From NCBI RefSeq assembly GCF_900129055.1, contig NZ_FQUZ01000015.1:1-64000 (forward strand): a DNA stretch of 64,000 nt. The letters run 5' to 3'. The notes below the pieces were generated by a model. That model was not told where the DNA came from. It saw nothing but the letters and a program-made list of their open reading frames with translations, and made no database searches. The position numbers and the translations under genes were made by a program. This stretch comes from Lampropedia hyalina DSM 16112 (GTDB lineage: Bacteria > Pseudomonadota > Gammaproteobacteria > Burkholderiales > Burkholderiaceae_C). Positions within the stretch are counted from its first letter, which is position 1, and each line of letters begins with the position of its first letter. This document shows, piece after piece, positions 8,197 to 18,336 of this stretch.

Positions 8197-9464
8197 ATTC
8201 CTTGCTTCGCCCGTCGCTGGCCTGTTTCTGCCTGTGGAGTGCCACTGTCGCCGCCGAGCCGCTGGTGGAGTGGAGCGGTCGCGCCATTGCCGAAGCCGAA
8301 GCCTTGCGCAACACCGAGCTGCGGCGCGGCAGCAAGCGCATCAATGAACTGGCCATCGAGCCGACGTTGCGCCTGAACGCCCACATCCGCCGCGATGCGG
8401 CCCTCTCCGGTTTCGTCGAGACCGAACTCAGCCGCGAGATCGAGCGCGAAACCGGCGAAACACCCCAGAAAGCCAACAAACTCAGCCTGAACCAGGCGTA
8501 TGTCACGCTCAAGCCAGACACCGCATGGGCACAGACCCGCGTTCGGCTGGGCCGCTGGCAACTGCGCGACGAGCGCGAATGGCTGTTCGACGAAAACATC
8601 GACGGACTGTTGCTGGAGGCCACGCGAGGCCGCTGGAGCGTGCAGGCACTGGGCGGGCGCGTCAATCACTGGCAGCGGGACTTGCTGGACAGCAGCACCA
8701 AGGGCAACCCGGTCAATACCACCGCCGTGCTGGCGCGTTACCGGCTGGACAAGGACTGGCAACTTGGAACCTACGCCGTGGCCCAGCGCGATCTGAGTAC
8801 CGACCGCGACCGTCTGCTGCACCTGGGTCTGCGCTCCCACGCCGACCCCGACAAACGCCTGCGCCACTGGCTGGAAGTGGCCACCGTGCGTGGCCGCGAA
8901 GAGGGCGAATCGCTGCGCGGCCATGCACTGGATGCCGGGGGAACCTATGTATTCCACAAAGCGGCGTTGCGCCCGCGCCTGACGCTGGGCTATGCCTGGG
9001 GCAGCGGCGACGGCAATGCCAGCGATGGCCGACGCAGGCATTACCGCCAGAGCGGGCTGCAATCCAACGAAGCCGACTTCGGTGGCCTGACCAAATACCA
9101 GGTCTATGGCGTGGCACTCAACCCCGAACTGCGCAATCTGCACATTCTCACGGCAGGCGTGGGGCTGAATCTGGCCCCCCAACTGACGCTGGACATGGTG
9201 TACCACCGCTACACCCAGCACCACCTCGCCACCCTGACCCGGCGCAGCACCGAACTCAATCCCGATACCGACATCCTCAGCACCCGCCGTCTGGGGTCCG
9301 GGCTGGATGTGGTGCTGGGCTGGCGGCCCCGCCGCGACATCAAGCTGGAAGCTGCCGTGGGCTGGTTCGACCCGTCGGCACGCTTTCGCAACGGCAGCAG
9401 CGCGCAGGCACAGCAATCCTCCAGTGCCTATGCCGCCTGGGTGGAACTGGGGCTGGGGTTCTGA
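8184..9464 (+). CDS. Alginate-export-family outer-membrane beta-barrel
   Basis: A 426-residue outer-membrane protein. It has a short N-terminal signal peptide (LRPSLACFCLWSATVAAEP, cleavage probably after residue ~24). The rest is alternating amphipathic strands rich in Arg/Asp/Tyr and ends in the aromatic C-terminal strand YAAWVELGLGF, the signal for BAM insertion. The pattern fits the AlgE-like alginate export domain (PF13372), an 18-strand anion-selective barrel in AlgE. The start overlaps the phosphotransferase stop by 13 bp. It is the last gene of the cluster and the likely exit pore or receptor for its glycan. That no periplasmic bridge protein is encoded in the visible part is notable. 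Confidence 0.75.
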   Translation: MPFLNSLLRPSLACFCLWSATVAAEPLVEWSGRAIAEAEALRNTELRRGSKRINELAIEPTLRLNAHIRRDAALSGFVETELSREIERETGETPQKANKLSLNQAYVTLKPDTAWAQTRVRLGRWQLRDEREWLFDENIDGLLLEATRGRWSVQALGGRVNHWQRDLLDSSTKGNPVNTTAVLARYRLDKDWQLGTYAVAQRDLSTDRDRLLHLGLRSHADPDKRLRHWLEVATVRGREEGESLRGHALDAGGTYVFHKAALRPRLTLGYAWGSGDGNASDGRRRHYRQSGLQSNEADFGGLTKYQVYGVALNPELRNLHILTAGVGLNLAPQLTLDMVYHRYTQHHLATLTRRSTELNPDTDILSTRRLGSGLDVVLGWRPRRDIKLEAAVGWFDPSARFRNGSSAQAQQSSSAYAAWVELGLGF

Positions 9465-9578
9465 AGACCTATAGATATTTTTCTTATTAGCTGATGGAAA
9501 ACAATTCGTTCTGGATTGAACGGATTTTTCCTACAGTGCCTGCTTTTCGGACGGATTCAACACAGGGAAGGGCAGCGT

Positions 9579-10646
9579 ATGACGGTCAAATCAGGTGCGC
9601 GGGAATGGTTCTGGCAAACGGGCACGCGGCATTTGCGCCGTCGGGCCGTGGCATGGCTGGCGGCCAGCAGTCTGTTCAGTGCCGCCATGCTGGCTCCTGT
9701 GGTGGCACAGGCCGAGGGCAGCATCCGCATTGCCCAGCAGTTTGGCATTGTCTATTTGCTGCTGAACGTGGCGCAGGATCAACAACTGATCGAGAAACAC
9801 GGCAAGGCCGAAGGGCTGGACATCGACGTGAAGTTCGTGCGCCTGTCGGGGGGCGCGGCCATCAATGATGCCTTGTTGTCCAACTCGATTGACGTGGCCG
9901 GGGCCGGTGTAGGGCCGCTGTTCACCATCTGGGATCGCACCAAGGGGCGGCAGAACGTCAAGGCCGTGGCCTCGCTGGGCAACTTTCCCTACTATCTGGT
10001 GAGCACCAATCCCAAGGTCAAGACCATTGCCGATTTCGGCGATGCCGACCGCATTGCCCTGCCTGCCGTGACGGTGTCGGTGCAGTCGCGCATTCTGCAA
10101 CTGGCTTCGGCCAAGGAGTGGGGCGATGCACAGTTCAACAAGCTGGATCGCTTGCAGGTGCAACTGCCGCACCCCGATGCCACGGCCGCGCTCATCAGCG
10201 GCGGCACAGAAGTGAATGCGCATTTTGGCAATCCGCCGTTTTCCGAGCAGATTCTGGCCAGCAACCCGAATGCGCACATTGTGCTCAATTCCTACGACGT
10301 ACTGGGCGGCCCGGCTTCGGCCACCGTGCTGTATGCCACCGAGAAGTTCCGCCAGGACAATCCCAAGACCTATCGCGCCTTCGTGAACGCGCTCAACGAG
10401 GCCGCATCCTTCATCACCGACCACCCGGAGCAGGCCGCCGATATTTTTCTGCGCGTGACGCAGTCCAATACCAGCCGCGATCTGGTCTTGCAGGTGCTGC
10501 GCAACCCGCAAGTGCGCTTCACCACCACGCTGCACAATACCCTGCCGCTGGGGCAGTTCCTGCACCGCGTGGGAGCCATTCGCAACAAGCCCGAGTCGGT
10601 GCGCGATTATGTATTTGAGCAGCCCGGCATTGCCGACGGAAGCTGA
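9579..10646 (+). CDS. ABC transporter substrate-binding protein (nitrate/sulfonate/taurine type)
   Basis: A 355-residue periplasmic binding protein of the SsuA/TauA/NMT1 fold. It has an unusually long basic signal region (residues 1-46, RRR then a hydrophobic core ending PVVAQAEG). Mature features include GVGPLFTIWD and the VASLGNFPYYLVS segment, which in this family line the ligand cleft. ATG 9579 is chosen because GGGAAG lies about 8-13 bp upstream; the earlier ATG at 9516 lies in the leader. It starts a three-gene overlapping operon (binding protein, ATPase, permease). Ligand unknown: no monooxygenase, sulfatase or hydrolase gene is adjacent to point to alkanesulfonate, taurine or a pyrimidine precursor. 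Confidence 0.85.
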   Translation: MTVKSGAREWFWQTGTRHLRRRAVAWLAASSLFSAAMLAPVVAQAEGSIRIAQQFGIVYLLLNVAQDQQLIEKHGKAEGLDIDVKFVRLSGGAAINDALLSNSIDVAGAGVGPLFTIWDRTKGRQNVKAVASLGNFPYYLVSTNPKVKTIADFGDADRIALPAVTVSVQSRILQLASAKEWGDAQFNKLDRLQVQLPHPDATAALISGGTEVNAHFGNPPFSEQILASNPNAHIVLNSYDVLGGPASATVLYATEKFRQDNPKTYRAFVNALNEAASFITDHPEQAADIFLRVTQSNTSRDLVLQVLRNPQVRFTTTLHNTLPLGQFLHRVGAIRNKPESVRDYVFEQPGIADGS

Positions 10647-11548
10647 TGGCGATGGTGCCTGAACAGACGGCCACAGTGGCCCACCCGGCATCGGCATGGC
10701 CAGACGCGCTGTTGCGTGTGCAGGGCGTGACGCTGGAGTACCAGACCCCGCAGCATGTGGTGCGGGCCACGCACCAGGTCAGCTTCAGCGTCTGCGAGGC
10801 CGACCGCTATGTGGTGCTGGGGCCGTCGGGCTGTGGCAAATCCACGCTGCTCAAGGCGATTGCGGGTTTCATTGCACCCACCGAGGGCGAGATTCTGCTC
10901 GATGGCCAGTTGGTGCGCCAGCCGGGGGCCGACCGCATCGTGGTGTTTCAGGAATTCGACCAGCTCGCGCCGTGGAAAACCGTGTTGCAGAACGTGATGT
11001 TCTCGCTGCTGGCTTCGCGCACCCTGCCCAGGGCCGAGGCCACGGAGCGCGCCCTGTACTGTCTGGAGCGGGTGGGGTTGAGCCAGTTTGCCCATGCCTA
11101 CCCGCACACTCTGTCGGGCGGCATGAAGCAGCGCGTGGCCATTGCCCGCGCGCTGGCCATGCAGCCGCGCATTCTGCTGATGGACGAGCCATTCGCGGCA
11201 TTGGACGCATTGACGCGCCGCCGCATGCAGGAGGAGTTGCTGGCTCTGTGGCAGGAGGTGCGCTTCACGCTGGTGTTCATCACCCATTCGATTGAAGAAG
11301 CCCTGGTGCTGGGCAGCCGCATTCTGCTGCTCTCGCCCCATCCGGGCCGGGTGCGTGCCGAGATCAACAGCCACCAGTTCGACCTGCACAGCGCGGGCAG
11401 TGTGGCATTCCAGCGCACCGCCCGGCGCATCCACCGCCTGCTGTTCGAGGATGCCAGCAACCCCGACCTGGAAGCCGAAGGCCGCCAGGACGACAACATC
11501 TTCTGGCTGCGCCCCAACGAGGCGGGCTACTTCAATATTTCCGTATGA
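10646..11548 (+). CDS. ABC transporter ATP-binding protein (SsuB/TauB type)
   Basis: A 300-residue ATPase of the nitrate/sulfonate/taurine importer family. Walker A GPSGCGKSTLLKAI is near residue 60, the signature LSGGMKQRVAIARAL near 155, Walker B ILLMDEPFAALDA near 175 and the switch FITHSIEEAL near 211. The first ~20 residues and the last ~55 residues extend beyond the usual ~250-residue core; the tail (TARRIHRLLFEDASNPD) may be a regulatory or docking segment. The start overlaps the binding-protein stop (TGATG), and its own stop overlaps the permease start (ATGA). Confidence 0.9.
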   Translation: MAMVPEQTATVAHPASAWPDALLRVQGVTLEYQTPQHVVRATHQVSFSVCEADRYVVLGPSGCGKSTLLKAIAGFIAPTEGEILLDGQLVRQPGADRIVVFQEFDQLAPWKTVLQNVMFSLLASRTLPRAEATERALYCLERVGLSQFAHAYPHTLSGGMKQRVAIARALAMQPRILLMDEPFAALDALTRRRMQEELLALWQEVRFTLVFITHSIEEALVLGSRILLLSPHPGRVRAEINSHQFDLHSAGSVAFQRTARRIHRLLFEDASNPDLEAEGRQDDNIFWLRPNEAGYFNISV

Positions 11549-12438
11549 GTGCTGATTTTCGCTCCCATGCCACACTGACAGTCGCACCGGTGCGACCCGA
11601 GTACGAATGCACGCTGGAGCCATTCACCGCCGCACCTGTGGCACGCCAGCGCGGGCTGCGCAGTCGCCTGTGGCAGCAGGCATGGCTGCGCAAGGCGGTG
11701 ATTCTGCTGTGGCTGATGCTGCTGTGGGAAGTCACCGGGCGGCTGGTGGACAACGATCTGCTCGTGCCCACTTTCACGCAGACTGCGGTGGCATTTTGGC
11801 AGGGGCTGGCCAGCGGCGAGTTGCTGCTGCGAGCTGCCGTCTCGGTCAAGGTGCTGTTGCAGGGCTACGCGCTGGGCGTGGTGGCCGCTTTTGGTTTGAC
11901 TTCGCTGGCCGTCTCCACCCAGTTCGGGCGTGATCTGCTCTCCACGCTCACTTCCATGCTCAACCCCCTGCCTGCCATTGCATTGCTGCCGCTGGCACTG
12001 CTGTGGTTCGGGCTGGGAGACAACAGCCTGATTTTCGTGCTGGTGCATTCGGTGCTCTGGCCACTGGCATTGAGCACCTACAGCGGCTTTCTGGCCGTGC
12101 CCGAAACCCTGCGCATGGCCGGGCGCAACTACGGATTGCGGGGCGTGCGCTATATCTTCCAGATTCTGGTTCCGGCGGCACTGCCTTCCATCCTGTCGGG
12201 CCTGCGCCTGAGCTGGGCGTTTGCATGGCGCACCCTGATTGCCGCCGAACTGGTGTTCGGCACGACCTCCGGCCAGGGCGGGCTGGGCTGGTACATCTTC
12301 CAGAACCGCAACGAACTGTACACCGACCGGGTGTTCGCCGGGCTGGCCCTGGTCATCCTCCTGGGGCTGCTGGTGGAGAACCTGCTGTTCAACACACTGG
12401 AGCGCGTGACGGTGCGACGCTGGGGCATGCAGAAGTAG
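11545..12438 (+). CDS. ABC transporter permease (SsuC/TauC type)
   Basis: A 297-residue inner-membrane permease (BPD_transp_1 fold). About six helices follow a ~50-residue cytoplasmic N-terminus. The EAA-type coupling loop is VPETLRMAGRNYGLRGVRY, followed by FQILVPAALPSILSGLRL, and the FAWRTLIAAELVFG segment is typical of SsuC. It completes the importer started at 9579. No terminator is evident after the stop, and the next gene, serA, begins about 200 bp later. Confidence 0.9.
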   Translation: MSADFRSHATLTVAPVRPEYECTLEPFTAAPVARQRGLRSRLWQQAWLRKAVILLWLMLLWEVTGRLVDNDLLVPTFTQTAVAFWQGLASGELLLRAAVSVKVLLQGYALGVVAAFGLTSLAVSTQFGRDLLSTLTSMLNPLPAIALLPLALLWFGLGDNSLIFVLVHSVLWPLALSTYSGFLAVPETLRMAGRNYGLRGVRYIFQILVPAALPSILSGLRLSWAFAWRTLIAAELVFGTTSGQGGLGWYIFQNRNELYTDRVFAGLALVILLGLLVENLLFNTLERVTVRRWGMQK

Positions 12439-12636
12439 TGCCGTGGGCCATCCGGGCCTGCGATTCTGCCGGTTTTCGCCGACCATGCCTGCCGCATCGG
12501 CACCGATTTGGTGATAGTATGGCCTCCCTGCACCGGCAGGGGCGGCCATCGTCGGGAAGCTGAACTGCCATCCACCAGTCGCATCCGTTGGGGCGGCGTG
12601 ACTGCATTTTCATTCGTTGATTTTTCTCCTTTCATC

Positions 12637-13866
12637 ATGACCAAGACATCCCTGGACAAAAACAAGATCAAGATCCTGCTGCTGGAAGGCATTCACCCTT
12701 CCGCAGTCGAGGTGCTGAAGCAGGCGGGCTATACCAACGTCGAAACCGTCGCTGGCGCGTTGCCCGCAGAGGAACTGAAGGCGCGTGTCGCCGACGTGCA
12801 CTTTCTGGGCATCCGCTCGCGCACCCAATTGACCGAAGAAGTTTTCGAGGCCGCCCACAAGCTGGTGGCCGTGGGCGCATTCTGCATCGGCACCAACCAG
12901 ATCGACCTGAATGCGGCCCGCGCCCGTGCCGTGGCCGTGTTCAATGCACCGTACTCCAACACCCGCTCCGTGGCCGAACTGGTGCTGGCCGAAGCTATCC
13001 TGCTGCTGCGTGGCATTCCTGAAAAGAACATCGTGGCCCACCGGGGCGGCTGGCTCAAGTCGGCCAGCAACTCCTACGAGATTCGCGGCAAGACCCTGGG
13101 CATCGTTGGCTACGGCTCGATTGGCTCGCAGCTGTCGGTGCTGGCCGAGTCGTTGGGCATGCACGTCATTTTTTACGATGTCATCACCAAGCTGCCGCTG
13201 GGCAACGCCCACCAGGTGCACAGCCTGAACGAATTGCTGGCGCAAAGCGACATCGTCAGCCTGCATGTACCGGAACTCGCTTCCACCAAGTGGATGATCG
13301 GCGCGAAGGAAATCGCAGCCATGAAGGAAGGCTCCATCCTCATCAATGCCTCGCGTGGCACAGTGGTGGAGATTGAGCCGCTGGCCGAAGCCATCAAGTC
13401 CAAGAAGCTGCTGGGGGCTGCCATCGACGTGTTCCCCGTCGAGCCACGCACCAACAAGGATGAATTCATCTCGCCTTTGCGAGGCCTGGACAACGTCATC
13501 CTGACCCCGCACATTGGTGGCTCCACGATGGAGGCACAGGCCAACATTGGGCTGGAAGTGGCCGAAAAACTCGCCAAGTACAGCGACAACGGCACGACCA
13601 CCACATCGGTAAACTTCCCCGAAGCGGCTCTGCCCGCCCACCCTGGCCGGGATCGCATCCTGCACATTCACCGCAATGTGCCGGGGGTCATGACCGCCAT
13701 CAACCAGATTTTCTCCGAAGCGAAAATCAACATTGCCGCCCAGTACCTGCAAACCGACGACAGCATTGGCTATGTGGTGATAGACGTGGAAGCCGGCACG
13801 GCCGACAAGGTCAAGGACGCACTCAAGGAAGTGCCCGGTACCGTGCGCACCCGCGTATTGTTCTGA
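12637..13866 (+). CDS. serA: D-3-phosphoglycerate dehydrogenase
   Basis: Oxidises 3-phosphoglycerate to 3-phosphohydroxypyruvate with NAD, the first step of serine synthesis. The 409 residues match the E. coli-type enzyme (410): a substrate domain, then the Rossmann loop VGYGSIGSQL near residue 159, NASRGTVVEIEPL, the catalytic His in TPHIGGSTMEAQ and a C-terminal ACT domain from about residue 335 (NVPGVMTAINQIFSEAKIN) that would bind serine for feedback control. ATG 12637 is the only start matching the family N-terminus; no clear Shine-Dalgarno precedes it, only a pyrimidine-rich stretch. The TGA at 13864-13866 touches the first base of a MITE-like repeat. Confidence 0.97.
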   Translation: MTKTSLDKNKIKILLLEGIHPSAVEVLKQAGYTNVETVAGALPAEELKARVADVHFLGIRSRTQLTEEVFEAAHKLVAVGAFCIGTNQIDLNAARARAVAVFNAPYSNTRSVAELVLAEAILLLRGIPEKNIVAHRGGWLKSASNSYEIRGKTLGIVGYGSIGSQLSVLAESLGMHVIFYDVITKLPLGNAHQVHSLNELLAQSDIVSLHVPELASTKWMIGAKEIAAMKEGSILINASRGTVVEIEPLAEAIKSKKLLGAAIDVFPVEPRTNKDEFISPLRGLDNVILTPHIGGSTMEAQANIGLEVAEKLAKYSDNGTTTTSVNFPEAALPAHPGRDRILHIHRNVPGVMTAINQIFSEAKINIAAQYLQTDDSIGYVVIDVEAGTADKVKDALKEVPGTVRTRVLF

Positions 13867-14050
13867 GAACGTGTTTACGATCCCGGCACGAAGCTGTATG
13901 GCTACGCCATACCCTGTGGGTTGCACCCCAAGAACTGCATCTGCGGCGTTGAAAATCCTCGCCGGGCCACCAGCCCGTCTGCGGTTTTCGCCTTGCAGCT
14001 ACGGTTCTTGAGGCACAACAGCACTCGCGCCGAGATCGTAAACACGTTCT
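13866..14050. repeat. 185-bp MITE-like element with 17-bp perfect terminal inverted repeats
   Basis: AGAACGTGTTTACGATC (13866-13882) and its exact reverse complement (14034-14050) bound a 185-bp non-coding segment placed right after the serA stop codon. The interior (around 13918-14010) contains GCGGCGTTG...CCTCGC...TTTTCGCCTTGC, which resembles bases 85-138 of this window. No transposase gene and no obvious target duplication are seen. Probably a non-autonomous mobile element or dispersed intergenic repeat; copies elsewhere in the genome cannot be checked here. Confidence 0.7.
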
Positions 14051-14120
14051 GACCGGAACGGGCCGCAATTGCCATTCGCCATTCGGTGTGTGGCAGCCTG
14101 AAGCGGTCTTCAGCGCAAGG

Positions 14121-14155
14121 AAAAGCCGCATTCCTTTCGTGGAGTGCGGCTTTTT
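14121..14155. terminator. Bidirectional terminator between serA and argC
   Basis: AAAAGCCGCATTCC and GGAGTGCGGCTTTTT form a 10-bp stem (one G-T pair) around loop TTTCGT, with A-tract and T-tract on the two sides. It can therefore end both the plus-strand serA transcript and the minus-strand argC transcript. Confidence 0.85.
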
Positions 14156-14183
14156 CGTGGAGGCGGTGGGCTAAGTTGCTGGA

Positions 14184-15119
14184 TCAGTCGATGTCCAGTG
14201 TCAGTTTCAGGTTCTGCACGGCCGCGCCACTGGCACCCTTGCCAAGGTTGTCCAGACGTGCCACCAGCACGGCATGGCGGTGGGCTTCGTTGCCAAAGAC
14301 GCGCAGTTCCAGTTGATTGGTGTTGTTCAGGGCCAGTGCGTCCAGCTTGCCGCTGGCATCGGCGGGCAGCACCTGCACAAATTGCTCTGGTGTGTTGGTC
14401 AGGGCATAGTGGCTGTGCAGGGCATCGTGCAGGTCGGTGGCGGTGGGCTGGCCGGGCAGCAGATCCAAATGTAGCGGCAGTTGCACCAGCATCCCCTGTG
14501 CAAAATTGCCCACCGAAGGGGTGAACAACGGGCAGCGTTGCAGGCCCGTGTAGGCCATGATTTCGGGAATGTGCTTGTGCTGCAAGCCCAGCGCGTACAA
14601 CTCGAACGCCGGGGCCTGTCCGGCCTCATAGGCTTCGATCATGGTGCGACCGCCCCCTGAGTAGCCGCTCACCGAGGGCAGGGCCACGGCAAAATCAGCC
14701 GGCAGCAGCCCGGCATCGATCAGCGGACGCAGCAGCGCAATCGCTCCGGTGGCATAGCAGCCCGGATTGGCGATGCGGCTGGCCTGGCGGATGGCATCGG
14801 CCTGACCCTGGGCCAGTTCCGGGAAGCCATAGACCCAACCGGGAGCGACGCGGTGTGCCGTGGACGCATCGATGATCTTGATGTCGCGCCCGATCTCTGC
14901 CTCGACCTCCTCCACCAGAGCCACCGTTTCGCGGGCGGCATCGTCGTGCAGGCACAGCACCACCAGATCGACATCGGCGATCAGGGCGCGCTTGGCGGCT
15001 GAGTCCTTGCGTTGCTCGGGGGCGATGCTGACGATTTCCACGGCATCGAGCAATTCCAGGCGATCGCGAATCTGCAAGCCAGTCGTGCCTGCTTCGCCGT
15101 CAATGAAAACTTTGGACAT
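14184..15119 (-). CDS. argC: N-acetyl-gamma-glutamyl-phosphate reductase, type 2
   Basis: Reduces N-acetylglutamyl-5-phosphate to the semialdehyde with NADPH, the third step of arginine synthesis. It is the short type-2 form (311 residues, versus ~340 for type 1): Rossmann loop [13 protein letters not shown] at residues 5-17, catalytic Cys121 in [11 protein letters not shown], and [17 protein letters not shown] after it. The ATG is set by the family start [14 protein letters not shown]. It stands alone on the minus strand, convergent with serA and divergent from sucC, so its promoter must lie in the ~290 bp before sucC. Confidence 0.96.
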   Translation of the reverse strand: MSKVFIDGEAGTTGLQIRDRLELLDAVEIVSIAPEQRKDSAAKRALIADVDLVVLCLHDDAARETVALVEEVEAEIGRDIKIIDASTAHRVAPGWVYGFPELAQGQADAIRQASRIANPGCYATGAIALLRPLIDAGLLPADFAVALPSVSGYSGGGRTMIEAYEAGQAPAFELYALGLQHKHIPEIMAYTGLQRCPLFTPSVGNFAQGMLVQLPLHLDLLPGQPTATDLHDALHSHYALTNTPEQFVQVLPADASGKLDALALNNTNQLELRVFGNEAHRHAVLVARLDNLGKGASGAAVQNLKLTLDID

Positions 15120-15409
15120 AGGGGTTGAGGCTGAAGAAAAGAAGAAAGAAACGCATGAAAGCGCGACCTGCCAGCGTGTGCCAGCATCTTGCCAAGCGCA
15201 ACATCATGCCCGAAATGGGGCTGGGGAAAACCCTGGAATGGGCGGTTTCATAGGGAAAAGTTTTCGTGAAAAGCACCAATTCGATGCGAAATCACCCCAT
15301 ACCAAGACTGTGCCCATGATACATTACCTCGCTGTAATTACGGTGCTGTGGCCGTGGAGCGACCGGGCACGATTACAACGTCCTTTTAATTCCTCCTGAG
15401 AGACTCCTC

Positions 15410-16573
<1,164 letters not shown>

Positions 16574-16582
16574 GGAATTGCC

Positions 16583-17476
16583 ATGTCTATCTACATCAAC
16601 AAAGACACCAAAGTCATCACCCAGGGCATCACCGGCAAGACCGGCCAGTTCCACACCGAAAAGTGTCAGGAATACGCCAACGGCAAAGCAGCATTCGTGG
16701 CCGGTGTGAACCCGAAAAAAGCGGGTGAATCCATCTTCAACATCCCGATTTACGCATCGGTGAAAGAAGCTGCCACTCAAACCGGCGCGACTGTTTCCGT
16801 GATCTACGTTCCGCCTGCTGGCGCAGCCGCTGCCATCTGGGAGGCCGTCGAGGCCGATCTGGATCTGGCCATCTGCATCACTGAAGGCATTCCAGTCAAG
16901 GACATGCTGGAAGTGCGCAACAGGATGAAAGCCAAGGAAGCGGCTGGTGGCAAGCGCACCCTGCTGCTGGGCCCCAACTGCCCTGGTTTGATTACGCCCG
17001 ATGAAATCAAGATCGGCATCATGCCCGGCCACATCCACAAGAAGGGCCGCGTCGGTGTCGTATCCCGTTCCGGTACGCTGACCTATGAAGCTGTGGCACA
17101 ACTGACCGAACTGGGCATTGGCCAGTCGTCCGCCGTGGGCATTGGTGGCGACCCCATCAACGGTCTCAAGCACATCGATGTGATGAAGGCGTTCAATGAC
17201 GACCCCGATACCGATGCCGTCATCATGATTGGTGAAATCGGTGGCCCGGACGAAGCCGAAGCCGCTCGCTGGTGCAAGGACAATTTCAAGAAGCCCGTGG
17301 TGGGCTTCATTGCGGGCGTGACTGCACCTGCTGGCAAGCGCATGGGCCATGCCGGCGCGTTGATCTCCGGTGGCGAAGACACTGCCGATGCCAAGCTGGC
17401 CATCCTGGAAGAGTGCGGTTTCACCGTGACACGCAACCCATCTGAAATGGGTCGCTTGCTCAAGGGTCTGCTGTAA
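16583..17476 (+). CDS. sucD: Succinyl-CoA synthetase alpha subunit
   Basis: CoA-binding and catalytic subunit of succinyl-CoA synthetase, 297 residues. The N-terminal CoA domain has [16 protein letters not shown]. The ligase domain carries LGPNCPG and the active-site phosphohistidine in [13 protein letters not shown] near residue 254. It is 9 bp downstream of sucC with AAGGAA before the ATG, and a strong terminator follows, so the pair forms a two-gene operon. Confidence 0.98.
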   Translation: MSIYINKDTKVITQGITGKTGQFHTEKCQEYANGKAAFVAGVNPKKAGESIFNIPIYASVKEAATQTGATVSVIYVPPAGAAAAIWEAVEADLDLAICITEGIPVKDMLEVRNRMKAKEAAGGKRTLLLGPNCPGLITPDEIKIGIMPGHIHKKGRVGVVSRSGTLTYEAVAQLTELGIGQSSAVGIGGDPINGLKHIDVMKAFNDDPDTDAVIMIGEIGGPDEAEAARWCKDNFKKPVVGFIAGVTAPAGKRMGHAGALISGGEDTADAKLAILEECGFTVTRNPSEMGRLLKGLL

Positions 17477-17504
17477 TATTGACTTGCTACAGTAGCATGC
17501 TTGG

Positions 17505-17537
17505 AAAAAACCCACATTCTGGCAATGTGGGTTTTTT
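17505..17537 (+). terminator. sucCD terminator
   Basis: CCCACATT and AATGTGGG form a perfect 8-bp stem around CTGGC, with six A before and six T after. It lies 28 bp past the sucD stop. Confidence 0.9.
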
Positions 17538-17665
17538 CATGTCTGTGCCGAAACTGAGCGGCGCGGAATGATCGGCCTTGATGGGACCTTTTCTATTTTC
17601 CGGCAGACATGGGATAATTTCCAGGTCATGGGCAGGATGGTGGCGTACCCACCAATGGAGCAATC

Positions 17666-18307
17666 ATGGGATACAAACTCACTGTCATCAAAGACGGGAA
17701 TGTTCTGAAGGAGTATGTGCTGGACAGGCCGGAGACTCGCATTGGTCGGCGACTTTCCAATGATCTGGTGCTGGAAGATCTGACGGTGAGCGGGCATCAT
17801 GCGCTGGTGCATTGGCATGAGGGTGTGGTGGAGATCGAGGATCTGGACAGTACCAATGGTACTTTTCTCGATGGCAAGCGCATTGTTCGTCATGCGTGGC
17901 TGCCCACACAACAGGTGATGCTGGGCTCTTGTGTGATTGCCTTGAGTCGTCCGGTCTCTCCCAAGCCACGATCCTCTTTTGCCACCGCTTTTGCGGATAC
18001 CAATATTGCGCTCCCCGAGCAGATGGGCTCCAGCCGCCAAGCCTATCTGGAAGTGCGCACAGGGCCTGCTGCAGGTCGGCAATTGGTGTTGGACAAACCC
18101 GTGGTAACGCTCGGGACACCGGGGGTGGCGGTGGTTTCCGTGAATTGCCAGCGTACATTGAACCGTTATACCCTTCAACGACAGCCTGGTGGCACGGGCA
18201 CTGTGCTCTGGAATGGGATTGCGCTGGGGAACGATCCAGTCCGCTTGACAGAGAATGATCGTATTCAGTTGGCCGATGTACAGATGGTTTTCGGTCTGAA
18301 GAATTGA
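17666..18307 (+). CDS. FHA-domain protein
   Basis: A 213-residue cytoplasmic protein. Residues ~20-95 are a canonical forkhead-associated domain, a phosphothreonine-binding module: RIGRR, then LTVSGHHALVHW, then DLDSTNGTFLDGKRI. Residues ~125-213 look like a second, degenerate FHA domain (VTLGTPGVAVVSV, NRYTLQRQPGG, NGIALGNDPVRLTENDRIQL) that has lost the Ser-x-x-His pair. No transmembrane segment is seen. It is monocistronic here: a terminator lies upstream and the convergent mrp operon downstream, with no Ser/Thr kinase or phosphatase nearby, so its partner is encoded elsewhere. A GATAAT hexamer (17613-17618) is a possible -10. Confidence 0.85.
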   Translation: MGYKLTVIKDGNVLKEYVLDRPETRIGRRLSNDLVLEDLTVSGHHALVHWHEGVVEIEDLDSTNGTFLDGKRIVRHAWLPTQQVMLGSCVIALSRPVSPKPRSSFATAFADTNIALPEQMGSSRQAYLEVRTGPAAGRQLVLDKPVVTLGTPGVAVVSVNCQRTLNRYTLQRQPGGTGTVLWNGIALGNDPVRLTENDRIQLADVQMVFGLKN

Positions 18308-18336
18308 CGCATAGCCATGTTTGCTGAAAAAACCAC

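Noticed and set aside
14860-15399. A 179-residue plus-strand frame covering the argC start and the sucC upstream region.
   Set aside because: Ser/Arg-rich shadow of argC with no family resemblance and no Shine-Dalgarno.
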